Assembly: GCA_013619125.1 (NCBI GenBank)
Contig: JABXKS010000032.1
Coordinates: forward strand, 1 to 59,870
Reading direction: 5' to 3'
Origin: Clostridiales bacterium
GTDB taxonomy: Bacteria; Bacillota; Clostridia; Tissierellales; GPF-1
Length of the DNA: 59,870 nt
Part shown: positions 7,795-16,701 of the stretch, in pieces
Layout: every line of letters starts with the position of its first letter
How positions within the stretch are numbered: position 1 is the first letter of the stretch
Translations under genes and position numbers: made by a program
The notes under the pieces: model-generated
Told to the model about the DNA's origin: nothing
Seen by the model: only the letters and a program-made list of their open reading frames with translations
Databases searched by the model: none

Positions 7795-8993
7795 GGTGCC
7801 GTGCGAAGCCCAAAACCCAAGGGTGAAGGCAAAGGGGTGCCCAAACGATAAACGTCACTAGCGGTTAAATCGAGGGCGAGACCTCGAAGCGGCGTTTCTG
7901 CATGCCAACTCTCGGCGATATTGGACAAAATGGGCACGGAACCCGTTTCTTTCATTTTCTTCAGCAAAAGTTGACCCGTTGCCGTAAAGCCCAATGGCTT
8001 GATATAGGAGGGACCTTCCGTCATAAATGATGACGCCATGTCCTTCGTATAGCCCAAGAGGATCGACATCAAAAATCGTTTGATTCGCGAGGCGTGATAT
8101 CGTTTTGAAGTCATAGACTGAATCAATTCATTGTAGGATTTCACCTGATGGATTTTCTTCCACAAGAGATTTTCCAATCCCTCTTCGCATCCGGCATATT
8201 GCGTGAGTTGAGAAGGCGAAAGCAGACAAATACGATACTGTAGGAAGGGGAAATACGCTTCCAGATCTTGATATCTTTGATGCTCTTCATAGAAATAGGA
8301 CAGGGCATGGAGCGATTTTTCCGGTACGAGAGACGTGCCCGGCAAACCGCCTGCATGCAAATGTCGCCGGATCGCCGATGCGCTTTCCATAACGCCCTGA
8401 ATCATTTGATCGTGATAATTCGCGCCTTGCCTCTGGTAGGTGTGAATTCGAAACTTCTGGTTACGCTTCAAAACGGCTTTTACATATTCGATCCCAAGTA
8501 TATTGTTGGGTTTCGAGAAAAAGTCGTTTCCAGAGATCGGGATTTCTTGCTTCAGTACCCTCGCAATGGCGCTCGAATAGGATAGGCCGCCTTTCATGGC
8601 CTTGGGAATTTGCGTGGAGAGGCTCTTGCCATGATCTCGAAGATAAGCGTGGACACGATAAAAATCTTCGATTTTTCCTGATTCGCTTCCAAAGATCAAA
8701 TCCGTTACCAGTCCTGTGGCCTCAAGGCTCCAGATGGCGCCTAAAGCGAAGTATTCCGCGCTTCCCAACACATAGGCCGGGTGAAGCTCTAAAACCAAGT
8801 CAGCGCCATAAGAGAGAGCCGCCTGGGTTCGATGATCGGCAGCGATAATCGCCGGCTCGCCGCGCTGTACAAAGTCGCCGCTCATCACCACAACGACCGC
8901 ATCGGCTCCTGTTGCTTCTTTTGCCTTTTTCAAGTATAGTTCATGTCCGTAATGAAACGGATTAAATTCAGCAATACAGCCAACAATCTTCAT
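7782..8993 (-). CDS. tmcAL: tRNA(Met) cytidine acetate ligase TmcAL
   Basis: 403 residues. TmcAL (formerly YlbM) uses ATP and acetate to make N4-acetylcytidine at the wobble position of elongator tRNA-Met. The N-terminal nucleotidyltransferase fold has HYGH (14-17) in CIAEFNPFHYGH, then VMSGDFVQRGEPAI and GADLVLELHPAYVLGSAEYFA, as in the family. The ATG at 8993 is chosen because GAGGAGG lies just upstream and the family starts at this point. It converges on the coaD group and is divergent from ackA. Its substrate acetate links it loosely to that neighbour. Confidence 0.92.
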   Translation of the reverse strand: MKIVGCIAEFNPFHYGHELYLKKAKEATGADAVVVVMSGDFVQRGEPAIIAADHRTQAALSYGADLVLELHPAYVLGSAEYFALGAIWSLEATGLVTDLIFGSESGKIEDFYRVHAYLRDHGKSLSTQIPKAMKGGLSYSSAIARVLKQEIPISGNDFFSKPNNILGIEYVKAVLKRNQKFRIHTYQRQGANYHDQMIQGVMESASAIRRHLHAGGLPGTSLVPEKSLHALSYFYEEHQRYQDLEAYFPFLQYRICLLSPSQLTQYAGCEEGLENLLWKKIHQVKSYNELIQSMTSKRYHASRIKRFLMSILLGYTKDMASSFMTEGPSYIKPLGFTATGQLLLKKMKETGSVPILSNIAESWHAETPLRGLALDLTASDVYRLGTPLPSPLGFGLRTAPKKG

Positions 8994-9038
8994 CACTCGT
9001 CCTCCTCTCTTTAGCCTACCTTGTCTAATGGGATTCGT

Positions 9039-9053
9039 CAATTTCAGACAAAT
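9039..9053. promoter_or_regulatory. Candidate CodY box upstream of ackA
   Basis: CAATTTCAGACAAAT matches 11 of 15 positions of the CodY consensus AATTTTCWGAAAATT. It lies 29 bases upstream of the ackA -35 element. In Bacillus subtilis CodY activates ackA from upstream sites, and codY is encoded in this window. The match is imperfect and the assignment is an inference. Confidence 0.35.
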
Positions 9054-9082
9054 AATTTGCAGGGGTTGAATGATTTGCTTTA

Positions 9083-9111
9083 TTGCTTTTTACCGGCTCT
9101 TGTAATAATAT
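9083..9111 (+). promoter_or_regulatory. Probable ackA promoter
   Basis: TTGCTT (9083-9088) and TAATAT (9106-9111) are separated by 17 bases, about 30 bases before the start codon. Confidence 0.6.
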
Positions 9112-9141
9112 TGTACTGTTAGATTTTAAGGAGGGACTTGT

Positions 9142-10338
9142 ATGAAAATTTTAGTAATAAACTGCGGTAGTTCATCTTTGAAGTATCAATTGATCGACAT
9201 GACGGATCAAACGGTACTTGCAAAAGGATTAGGTGAAAGAATCGGCATCGAAGGTGCCATTGTAACGCATGAAACCCCAGGAAAAGAAAAACATGTTGTC
9301 CAAAAGCCGATGGAAACGCACAAAGAAGCTTTGGAAGTTGTTCTTGAGTCCATTGTTGACCCAATAGTTGGGGCGATTGTTTCATTGAAAGAAATCGATG
9401 CTGTTGGACATCGCGTGGTTCACGGTGGAGAAGAATTCGCTTCTTCCGTTATGATCACAGACTCTGTCATCGCAGCCATGGAAGCTTGTTCGGAGTTGGC
9501 GCCATTACATAACCCTGCAAACTTGATCGGCATTCATGCATGCATGGAATTGATGCCAGACGTGCCCATGGTCGGTGTATTTGATACAGCCTACCATCAA
9601 ACGATGGACAAGGCGACTTACCTGTATGCTTTGCCATACGAACTTTATGAAAAGCACAAAATCCGTCGCTACGGATTCCATGGAACCTCTCACAAATATG
9701 TGGCAGAGCGTGCTGCGGATATGATGGGTAAACCATTGTCGGAATTAAAACTAATTACTTGTCATTTGGGCAATGGCGCAAGCGTTGCGGCTATCCAAGG
9801 TGGCAAAGTAGTCGATACAAGCATGGGATTCACACCGCTTGAAGGTCTAGTAATGGGCACTCGTTGCGGCGATATGGATCCTGCCATCGTGACCTTTTTG
9901 ATGGAAAAAGAAAATTTGTCCATCGCAGAAGTGAATGCGTTGATGAACAAGCAGTCCGGTGTTTTGGGCATCTCAGGCGTAAGCAGTGATTTCCGCGACA
10001 TTGAAGCGGCCGCTGCCGAAGGCAATGAACGAGCAGAACTCGCTTTGGCTAAATTCTATCTGCGAGTAAAAAAATATATCGGCGCGTACATGGCGATCAT
10101 GGGCGGAGTTGACGGCATCGTATTTACCGCTGGCTTGGGCGAAAACTCAAAAATTGCCCGCGCGGAGATTTGCAAGGGACTTACCGGTCTGGGAATTGAA
10201 ATTGATAATGTGAAAAACGACATGAGAGGCAAAGAAGCATTTATCCAAACCGATGATGCGAATGTTGCTTTAATGTGTATCCCTACAAATGAGGAATTAA
10301 TGATTGCCAAGGATACTTTGAACTTGTTGAAAGGATAA
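9142..10338 (+). CDS. ackA: Acetate kinase
   Basis: 398 residues, the usual AckA length. It converts acetyl phosphate and ADP to acetate and ATP, the last energy-yielding step of acetate fermentation. Seen: N-terminal [12 protein letters not shown] (phosphate-binding N7, S10, S12), [38 protein letters not shown] and GLGENS. All are hallmarks of the acetokinase family. AAGGAGGG precedes the start. Phosphotransacetylase (pta), often adjacent, is absent here. The next gene has its own consensus promoter. Confidence 0.98.
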   Translation: MKILVINCGSSSLKYQLIDMTDQTVLAKGLGERIGIEGAIVTHETPGKEKHVVQKPMETHKEALEVVLESIVDPIVGAIVSLKEIDAVGHRVVHGGEEFASSVMITDSVIAAMEACSELAPLHNPANLIGIHACMELMPDVPMVGVFDTAYHQTMDKATYLYALPYELYEKHKIRRYGFHGTSHKYVAERAADMMGKPLSELKLITCHLGNGASVAAIQGGKVVDTSMGFTPLEGLVMGTRCGDMDPAIVTFLMEKENLSIAEVNALMNKQSGVLGISGVSSDFRDIEAAAAEGNERAELALAKFYLRVKKYIGAYMAIMGGVDGIVFTAGLGENSKIARAEICKGLTGLGIEIDNVKNDMRGKEAFIQTDDANVALMCIPTNEELMIAKDTLNLLKG

Positions 10339-10339
10339 C

Positions 10340-10368
10340 TTGACAAACGTTGGAAACCTCAATATAAT
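10340..10368 (+). promoter_or_regulatory. Consensus sigma-A promoter of yceD-rpmF
   Basis: A perfect TTGACA (10340-10345) and a perfect TATAAT (10363-10368) have a 17-base spacer. It begins two bases after the ackA stop. This is the closest match to consensus in the window and should be strong. Confidence 0.92.
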
Positions 10369-10394
10369 TAATTGTGCTGCATTGAGGTGATAAT

Positions 10395-10895
10395 ATGCGA
10401 TATAATCTTGAAACATTTATAAAGAGTGAAGAGATCCAAACCTCATTACATTCGGAATTCCAGCTTCCGTTGGAAAATGCCTATGGCTCCGTATTGCGGG
10501 TTCAAGGTCCGATAGTTATGACGGCTGAGTTGTATCGAGTAGAGGATGAAATCGTATTCTACGGAAAACTCTCTTTTACAAGCGTTGAGGAATGTACGCG
10601 GTGTTTGGATTCGCTGCAAGTTGAATTCAAGACGGATGTACAGGCAAAAATTGTTGTAGAAGACTTGATGGATGATTCTGAGGAGTATTGTTTGTTCTAC
10701 CAAGACGGTGAACTGGCAATCGAGGAGTTGATTCAAGAAGTTGTCCGAGTCGAGTACCCTTTACAGCATATTTGCGAACTCGAATGCAAAGGACTTTGTC
10801 CAAGATGTGGTATCAACTTGAATCATGAAAGCTGCGAATGCGAAAATGAGGAGATTGATCCGCGACTCGAGAAATTAAAGAATCTTTTGAAATAA
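10395..10895 (+). CDS. yceD: DUF177/YceD family protein
   Basis: 166 residues. This conserved protein is nearly always encoded directly before rpmF. The family core ECTRCLDSLQ is at about 71-80. A C-terminal cysteine cluster (CELECKGLCPRCGINLN followed by CECENEE) is probably a metal-binding knuckle. Its role is thought to be linked to ribosome or 23S rRNA biogenesis, but the mechanism is not established. The start has GAGGTG upstream and lies 27 bases after the -10 element. Twelve bases separate it from rpmF. Confidence 0.88.
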   Translation: MRYNLETFIKSEEIQTSLHSEFQLPLENAYGSVLRVQGPIVMTAELYRVEDEIVFYGKLSFTSVEECTRCLDSLQVEFKTDVQAKIVVEDLMDDSEEYCLFYQDGELAIEELIQEVVRVEYPLQHICELECKGLCPRCGINLNHESCECENEEIDPRLEKLKNLLK

Positions 10896-10907
10896 GGAGG
10901 TGTCTCA

Positions 10908-11087
10908 ATGGCTGTACCTAAGAAAAGAACAACCAGAGCAAAACGCGATTCACGTCGCGCAAACAATTCTAAACGGGTGACTGTACAATTGGTGAATTGC
11001 CCACAATGCCACGAGCCGAAACTGCCTCATCACGTATGTAAAGCATGTGGTTACTACGGGAGCAAGGAAGTTGTAGAAGTAAAATAA
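10908..11087 (+). CDS. rpmF: 50S ribosomal protein L32
   Basis: 59 residues. It begins MAVPKKRTTRAKRDSRRA, the conserved L32 start. A four-cysteine zinc ribbon follows (CPQC then CKAC) and the protein ends KEVVEVK. AAGGAGG lies just upstream of the ATG. Cotranscription with yceD is conserved in most bacteria. A terminator follows immediately. Confidence 0.97.
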   Translation: MAVPKKRTTRAKRDSRRANNSKRVTVQLVNCPQCHEPKLPHHVCKACGYYGSKEVVEVK

Positions 11088-11093
11088 GAGATG

Positions 11094-11123
11094 GAAGCAG
11101 TGTTTACTGCTTCTATTTTTTTT
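11094..11123 (+). terminator. Terminator after rpmF
   Basis: A perfect 8-bp stem GAAGCAGT (11094-11101)/ACTGCTTC (11106-11113) with a GTTT loop is followed by an 8-base T run (11116-11123). Confidence 0.93.
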
Positions 11124-11134
11124 GCCCAATTTTA

Positions 11135-11143
11135 TGGTATAAT
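11135..11143 (+). promoter_or_regulatory. Extended -10 promoter of plsX
   Basis: TGGTATAAT is an extended -10 element (TGn plus perfect TATAAT). No good -35 hexamer is found 17 bases upstream. A TTGCCC lies 10 bases before the -10. It sits between the rpmF terminator and plsX. Confidence 0.7.
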
Positions 11144-11173
11144 ATGTTGGTATGAATATAGAGGAGGGATAGC

Positions 11174-12163
11174 ATGAGAATTGCGATCGATACCTTGGGA
11201 GCGGATCTTGGGGCGGAAAGAATCGCGCAGGGCGCTATTCGAGCATTGGATCAATCAAAAGAGATCTCGATTATATTAATTGGAGATGAATCAATATTGA
11301 AACCGATTGTCACCCCTAAAATTGCAGATCGAGTTTCCATCGTCCACACCACAGAAAAAATCGAAACAACCGATAAGCCAGTGATGGCGATACGACGTAA
11401 AAAGCAGGCCTCCATGGTCCTCGGCTATCAATTGCTGAAAGACGGCAAGGCTGATGCTCTCGTCTCTTGCGGAAATACCGGCGCCTTATTGGCGGGAGGA
11501 CTTTTCCTCTCCGGTCGGATCAAGGGAATCGAGCGTCCTGCATTGACCCCGGTGATCCCGACAATGCAGGGACCGAAGATCATGCTCGATGCCGGTGCCA
11601 ATGTCGACTGCAAGGCGAAATTTTTACTGCAGTTTGCGCAGATGGGAAAGATCTATTCGGAGCGTGTTTTCCAACAAACGAATACCCGAGTTGGATTGTT
11701 AAATATTGGCGTTGAACCAGGAAAAGGAAGTCAATTATACAATGAAGCCTATCAATTATTGGAAGATTCACTGGATGGGTTTAGTGGAAATGTGGAAGCG
11801 CGAGATGTACTGCAAGGAAACTATGATGTATTGGTAGCGGATGGATTTGCCGGCAACATCCTTTTGAAATCTGTCGAGGGAACTGCCTCTACACTTTTCG
11901 GCCTGCTGAAAACGACGTTCACAGCTACCCTTGCTTCAAAACTGGCCGCACTTGTTTTACGAAAACCACTTCGCGGAATTAAAGATCGTTTTGACTATCA
12001 TGAAGTAGGTGGTGCTCCGCTTTTGGGGATTCAACATCCTGTCATTAAAGCCCATGGTAGTTCCGATGAAACGGCCATGATGAACGCGGCTTTATTTGCA
12101 GAAAAATTTACAAAAGCTGGTGTCATTCAAGCCATTCAAGCATTGAACAACGAGGAGGAATAA
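11174..12163 (+). CDS. plsX: Phosphate acyltransferase PlsX
   Basis: 329 residues, typical length. PlsX exchanges acyl groups between acyl-ACP and acyl-phosphate, the donor used by PlsY to begin phospholipid synthesis, and connects with FakA products. Seen: VSCGNTGALLAGGL, LDAGANVDCK, LNIGVEPGKG, DVLVADGFAGNILLK and YHEVGGAPLLG, all conserved in PlsX. The N-terminal glycine loop, usually DxMGGDxAP, reads DTLGADLGAE here. The start has GAGGAGGG. acpP follows after two bases. No fapR repressor gene precedes it. Confidence 0.95.
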   Translation: MRIAIDTLGADLGAERIAQGAIRALDQSKEISIILIGDESILKPIVTPKIADRVSIVHTTEKIETTDKPVMAIRRKKQASMVLGYQLLKDGKADALVSCGNTGALLAGGLFLSGRIKGIERPALTPVIPTMQGPKIMLDAGANVDCKAKFLLQFAQMGKIYSERVFQQTNTRVGLLNIGVEPGKGSQLYNEAYQLLEDSLDGFSGNVEARDVLQGNYDVLVADGFAGNILLKSVEGTASTLFGLLKTTFTATLASKLAALVLRKPLRGIKDRFDYHEVGGAPLLGIQHPVIKAHGSSDETAMMNAALFAEKFTKAGVIQAIQALNNEEE

Positions 12164-12165
12164 TC

Positions 12166-12396
12166 ATGTATTTTGAAAAAGTCCAAACCATTATTTCAGA
12201 AAATCTAGATATAGAAAAAGAGAGAATTCACATCAATGCACGCTTTAAAGAAGATCTCGATATGGATTCCATCGAATTGATGGAAGTTGTCATGGCGTGC
12301 GAGGAAGAATTTAGTGTTGAATTTCCTATTGAGAACGCCGATTCTATCCTAACCGTGCAAGATGCAGTCAATCTAATTAACGATATGAAGAAATGA
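12166..12396 (+). CDS. acpP: Acyl carrier protein
   Basis: 76 residues, acidic four-helix carrier. Serine 35 in DMDSIELMEVV is the site for the 4'-phosphopantetheine arm, which is made from coenzyme A and so from the CoaD pathway. It carries growing fatty acyl chains to PlsX. It is two bases downstream of plsX with GGAGGAA as its ribosome site. A long hairpin covers its last codons. Confidence 0.95.
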   Translation: MYFEKVQTIISENLDIEKERIHINARFKEDLDMDSIELMEVVMACEEEFSVEFPIENADSILTVQDAVNLINDMKK

Positions 12397-12418
12397 GCTC
12401 ATCCGGGCTCATTTCTTC
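12387..12418 (+). promoter_or_regulatory. 12-bp hairpin between acpP and rnc, without a U tract
   Basis: GAAGAAATGAGC (12387-12398) pairs perfectly with GCTCATTTCTTC (12407-12418) around an 8-base loop. It starts before the acpP stop codon and ends about 14 bases before the rnc ribosome site. It is followed by CATACATAG rather than T residues, so it does not look like a terminator. It may be a processing site, an mRNA stabiliser or a control element for rnc. Confidence 0.6.
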
Positions 12419-12442
12419 CATACATAGAGAAGGGAGGGAATC

Positions 12443-13111
12443 ATGAAAACAAAAATACCATACACCTTTCACGATCCAAACCGCTTAACTGAAGCCTTAA
12501 CCCACAGTTCTTATGCCAATGAGCATCGGGAAATGGGCTTGAAATGCAATGAACGCTTAGAGTTTCTGGGCGATTCTGTACTCAGCATCGTAATCAGTGA
12601 TTATATTTATCGCCGTTTTATCGATCTCGATGAAGGGGATTTAACAAAAATCCGTGCCTCCATTGTCTGCGAGGACTCCCTTGCGATAGCGGCAAAAAAA
12701 ATTGATTTGGGCAGCGCGCTCTTCTTGGGAAAAGGGGAAGAATTGACTGGTGGACGCAAACGGAAATCGATCATGGCCGATGCCTTTGAGGCAGTCATTG
12801 GCGCCATCTATTTGGATGGTGGCATTGACGAGGCACGCATTTTTATATCCGAATCCTTGCATGCAATCATTGATGCGGGCATTCACGGTCGATTGAATCG
12901 TGATTATAAAACGGAATTTCAGGAATATGTCCAACGAAATGGAGAAGTATCCATTCGTTACGATATCATTGATCAAACGGGTCCGGATCACTGCAAGGAG
13001 TTCCAGGCCGCTGTTTTTGTCGATGATAAATTGTATGGGCAGGGTCTTGGCTCATCAAAGAAAGAAGCAGAACAAGAAGCTGCACAGGATGCACTCGAAA
13101 AATTGTCATAA
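12443..13111 (+). CDS. rnc: Ribonuclease III
   Basis: 222 residues. It cleaves double-stranded RNA in rRNA precursors and some mRNAs. The N-terminal catalytic domain has the signature NERLEFLGDSVL (E40, D44) and MADAFEAVIGAIYLDGG (D113, E116), the four Mg-binding acids. The C-terminal double-stranded RNA-binding domain spans about 150-222 (DYKTEFQEYVQ to KKEAEQEAAQDALEKL). AAGGGAGGG precedes the start. It lies between acpP and smc, a common Firmicutes order. Confidence 0.96.
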   Translation: MKTKIPYTFHDPNRLTEALTHSSYANEHREMGLKCNERLEFLGDSVLSIVISDYIYRRFIDLDEGDLTKIRASIVCEDSLAIAAKKIDLGSALFLGKGEELTGGRKRKSIMADAFEAVIGAIYLDGGIDEARIFISESLHAIIDAGIHGRLNRDYKTEFQEYVQRNGEVSIRYDIIDQTGPDHCKEFQAAVFVDDKLYGQGLGSSKKEAEQEAAQDALEKLS

Positions 13112-13125
13112 AGAAGGTGAAGCAG

Positions 13126-16100
13126 GTGTACTTAAAGAGAATTGAGATGAAGGGATTTAAGTCTTTTGCCAATCGAACAGCATTGAACTTTGAGCCGGGA
13201 ATCACCTGTATCGTTGGTCCAAACGGCAGTGGAAAGAGTAATATTTCCGATGCCATCAAATGGGTGTTGGGGGAACAGAGTTCGAAGGCTTTGCGAGGCG
13301 AGAAAATGGAAGATGTCATTTTTGCCGGGAGCCATAAGAGAAAAGCGACGGGTTATGCGGAAATTTCTTTGGTTCTTGACAATGAAGACCGCACTTTGGC
13401 CATCGATTATTCCGAAGTCGCTTTGACTAGAAGACTGTATCGCTCTGGAGAAAGCGTATATGCGATCAACAGGAAATCTGTCCGTCTCAAGGATATCCGC
13501 GACATGATGTTCGATACAGGTCTAGGCGTCAATGGATACTCCATGATCAGTCAAGGGAAAATCGATCATATTTTAAGCAAGGATTCCAGCGAACGACGAA
13601 TCGTTTTTGAAGAAGCTGTTGGCATCGCGAAAATTAAATCAAAAAAAGAAGAAGCTTGGCGAAAATTAGAACGAACGGAAGATAATCTGGATCGGGTTCA
13701 GGATATTTTATTAGAGTTAGAGCAGCAATTGGAACCCCTTCAAGCAGAGGCGACAGAGGCGAAAAAGTATAAGCTTCTTTTTGAAGAAATGCGCAGCCTT
13801 GACGTCAGTTTGATCATCAACGATCATGACAATACAAAAAAACGCGTATTGCAGATTCGTGAACGAAATGAGTTTGCGCAGGAACGTTTAAACTTGCTTG
13901 GGGAAGATCGCATGAAATTGCGTCAAAATCTCAATGAACGGGAAAGTTTCTTTGTCGAAAAAGAAGAATCCCTTCATCAAGCGGAACAGCTGCATCAGTC
14001 TTTGCAGATTCAACAGGCAAATCTGGACCATGAAACTACCAGAATCAAAGAAAAGGAAAGCGCGCTGGAAGAAGAACGCGTCCAACTGGAGCAACAGGCG
14101 GAATCCGCCAAACAGCTTCAATCGGAAGAACAAGATCGGTTTTCAGAGATTGAAGAGGATTTTCAATCCCTAAGCCGTGAATTGGATACCATTGAAACGG
14201 AATTAAGTCAATTGGACTCTGGAAACGAAGAATTGGAAGTTCAACGGGCAACCATGATGGAAGTCCTCGATCAAAAACGAAAAGCCCTTCACAATCTAAT
14301 GAATCGGCTTTCTCAGGCAAAAGAATTGCACAATGAATACAGGCAAAAGTCCTTTGAAATAACCGGAGAAAAGAATCGATACGAATCATTGCTTCATCAG
14401 CAAAATGAAAAGGCGATCGAAAAAGAAACCGAGTTGGAAGAACTGATTGTCAAGCAAAAACAAGAAGCTGAAACCTTGGCCCTGGCCCAATTGGATTATG
14501 AGGAAAACGGGCGAAGACGCGAAAAATCAAGCCTTCAAATGCGGGAAGAAAAAAACGCAGCAAACCAAGTCGAACATGAGTTGGACCGCATTCGCAATAA
14601 GATTCAATTTGAAAAGCGTGCCATTGATGGATATGAGGGATATTTCAGAGGCGTTCGTCAAATCATGGGAGAGCGCGACAAGGATCCACAAATGAAAAGC
14701 AGAATCCTAGGCGTTGTTACAGATATCCTCGATGTAGAACCGCGATATCATAAAGCCATTGAAACGGCCATGGGTAATGCGCTTCAAAACATTGTCGTTC
14801 GTTCAGAAGAGGACTTGAAAGCGATTATCCGAACGGTGAAGAAAAAACGTTTCGGACGCATTACGATTCTGCCTATGGACTTGATTCGTCCGAATTCAAT
14901 GCCAGAACGGGATCAAAATGCCGGTCTTGTCGCTTCGGAGGCGGTCAGCTGTGCGAAGGAATTTATGCCAGTTGTTCAATTTTTATTGGCGCGAACCTTT
15001 ATCGCAGAAACCATGGAAGAGGCATTAATCATCGCGAAAAAAACAAAAATGCACTATCGCGTTGTCACGGTCGATGGCAACCTCATCAGACCAGGCGGCG
15101 CCGTCTCAACGGGTGACTTGAACCGGGAAGGCGGACTGCTGGAGAGAAAGAGTCAGTTGTCTCAATTGATCCATCAAGAAAAAGAGCATTTAAAAGAGAA
15201 AGCCGCCATCCAATCGCGCTTCCAAGGCGTAGCAAAAAAATTGGAGGATCAAGAACATTCGATTCAGGAAATCAAAGATCGAAAGGATTTTATTGAAATT
15301 CAAGTGAAAACTCTGTTGAATCAGGTTACTTTTCTAACTAGGGATCACGAGACCTTGATTCGAGAAAAACGCGGATATCAAAATACCTTTGATCAATTGT
15401 GCTACGACGAAGAACGAATCAGCAATCAAATTCATCACGCCGAAGAAGAACAGAACGCTTTGATTGCAAACCAAGAAGTCCTGGAGAAGGAAATTGAAAG
15501 TGGATCGATCAAGATGAAAGATTTGGAGCGAAAGATGCTCAAGGATCTGAGCGTCCGTCAGCCAAAAGAGGTGCAACGCGCTTCCTTGCTGGAAAAGATC
15601 CATCATAAGGAATTTTTACGCAATGAATATCAAAATCGAATGAGTGCCTTCCAATCGCAACTGAACGAGGGACAATTCAGCCTGACAAAGAATCGGGAAG
15701 AACGAATCGGCAATCAACGAAAAGCACAAGAATTCGAGCAACAAGTCGCGCTTCTTCATTCAAGATTGTTGGATGCGGAGGAGAGACGCACCGCTTTGAT
15801 GCAAGAGATTCAGGAAGCAAAACAAACCAGTCAGAATATGAATCAGCGCTACTATGAAATTGATGATGAATTGTCTGAATTAAAAGACCGCTTGCGAAAA
15901 GATGAAGTGACTTTGACCAAAAGCGAGATGCAGGAAAAGCAACAGGTCGAGTACCTGTGGGATCAATATCAGATGTCTGTCGCCATGGCTCGAAAGCTTG
16001 TCATTGAAGATTTTGCGATCTCAACGGCGAGAAGCACGGTTAAGGACCTCAAAAAGCAGATTCGAGATCTTGGAGAAGTCAATTTGGGCTCTATTCAAAA

Positions 16101-16689
16101 ATACGAGGAAGTCAATGAACGATTTACCTTCCTCAGTCAACAGCAAGCTGACTTGCTTTCTGCAAAAAAAGATCTGGAGTCCTTGATTCGTGAACTGGTC
16201 GACTCTATGGAAAAGACTTTTTTGGCGGAGATGGAAGCAATTCGCAAACAGTTTACGCTCACCTTCACCCATTTGTTTGGTGGGGGGGACGCGGACATCG
16301 AACTCGTCGATCCATCAGAACCTTTGACGACGCCGATCCGAATCATCGCGCAACCCCCGGGTAAAAAGCTTTCCAATATCTCAGTTTTGTCCGGTGGCGA
16401 AAAGGCTTTGACGGCAATCGCCTTGATGTTTGCGATTATTCAATTGAAGCCCACACCATTTTGTGTACTCGATGAGATTGAAGCGGCCTTGGACGATGCG
16501 AACATTCAGCGGTTTACAAATTTCCTTAAGGAACACTCCGACATGTCTCAATTTATCGTGATCACCCATAAGCAGGAAACCATGCGTGCTGCAAAGGTCT
16601 TGTATGGGATCACGATGCCTGAAAAGGGTGTCAGCGCGGTATTGTCTGTGAAATTGGAAGAAATGGAATCAAAGGATTATATCAAGTAG
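13126..16689 (+). CDS. smc: Chromosome partition protein SMC
   Basis: 1187 residues. Walker A GPNGSGKS lies at about 31-38 and a Q-loop follows. Long coiled coils (about 165-500 and 670-1010) flank a hinge (about 515-650, RILGVVTDILDVEPRYH). The C-terminus has the ABC signature LSGGEKAL and Walker B FCVLDEIEAALDD. It forms the condensin core that organises and separates chromosomes. The start is GTG 13126: AGAAGG sits 8 bases upstream and family members begin MxLKRxEMxGFKSF. An in-frame GTG at 13117 would overlap the ribosome site. Confidence 0.95.
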   Translation: MYLKRIEMKGFKSFANRTALNFEPGITCIVGPNGSGKSNISDAIKWVLGEQSSKALRGEKMEDVIFAGSHKRKATGYAEISLVLDNEDRTLAIDYSEVALTRRLYRSGESVYAINRKSVRLKDIRDMMFDTGLGVNGYSMISQGKIDHILSKDSSERRIVFEEAVGIAKIKSKKEEAWRKLERTEDNLDRVQDILLELEQQLEPLQAEATEAKKYKLLFEEMRSLDVSLIINDHDNTKKRVLQIRERNEFAQERLNLLGEDRMKLRQNLNERESFFVEKEESLHQAEQLHQSLQIQQANLDHETTRIKEKESALEEERVQLEQQAESAKQLQSEEQDRFSEIEEDFQSLSRELDTIETELSQLDSGNEELEVQRATMMEVLDQKRKALHNLMNRLSQAKELHNEYRQKSFEITGEKNRYESLLHQQNEKAIEKETELEELIVKQKQEAETLALAQLDYEENGRRREKSSLQMREEKNAANQVEHELDRIRNKIQFEKRAIDGYEGYFRGVRQIMGERDKDPQMKSRILGVVTDILDVEPRYHKAIETAMGNALQNIVVRSEEDLKAIIRTVKKKRFGRITILPMDLIRPNSMPERDQNAGLVASEAVSCAKEFMPVVQFLLARTFIAETMEEALIIAKKTKMHYRVVTVDGNLIRPGGAVSTGDLNREGGLLERKSQLSQLIHQEKEHLKEKAAIQSRFQGVAKKLEDQEHSIQEIKDRKDFIEIQVKTLLNQVTFLTRDHETLIREKRGYQNTFDQLCYDEERISNQIHHAEEEQNALIANQEVLEKEIESGSIKMKDLERKMLKDLSVRQPKEVQRASLLEKIHHKEFLRNEYQNRMSAFQSQLNEGQFSLTKNREERIGNQRKAQEFEQQVALLHSRLLDAEERRTALMQEIQEAKQTSQNMNQRYYEIDDELSELKDRLRKDEVTLTKSEMQEKQQVEYLWDQYQMSVAMARKLVIEDFAISTARSTVKDLKKQIRDLGEVNLGSIQKYEEVNERFTFLSQQQADLLSAKKDLESLIRELVDSMEKTFLAEMEAIRKQFTLTFTHLFGGGDADIELVDPSEPLTTPIRIIAQPPGKKLSNISVLSGGEKALTAIALMFAIIQLKPTPFCVLDEIEAALDDANIQRFTNFLKEHSDMSQFIVITHKQETMRAAKVLYGITMPEKGVSAVLSVKLEEMESKDYIK

Positions 16690-16701
16690 GAGGCAAGCTT
16701 C

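Noticed and set aside
12191-12205. TTATTTCAGAAAATC in acpP as a CodY box.
   Set aside because: Four mismatches, inside a coding region, no link to a promoter.
13117-13125. GTG at 13117 as the smc start.
   Set aside because: It overlaps the AAGG ribosome site and adds three residues not seen in SMC proteins. GTG 13126 is better placed.
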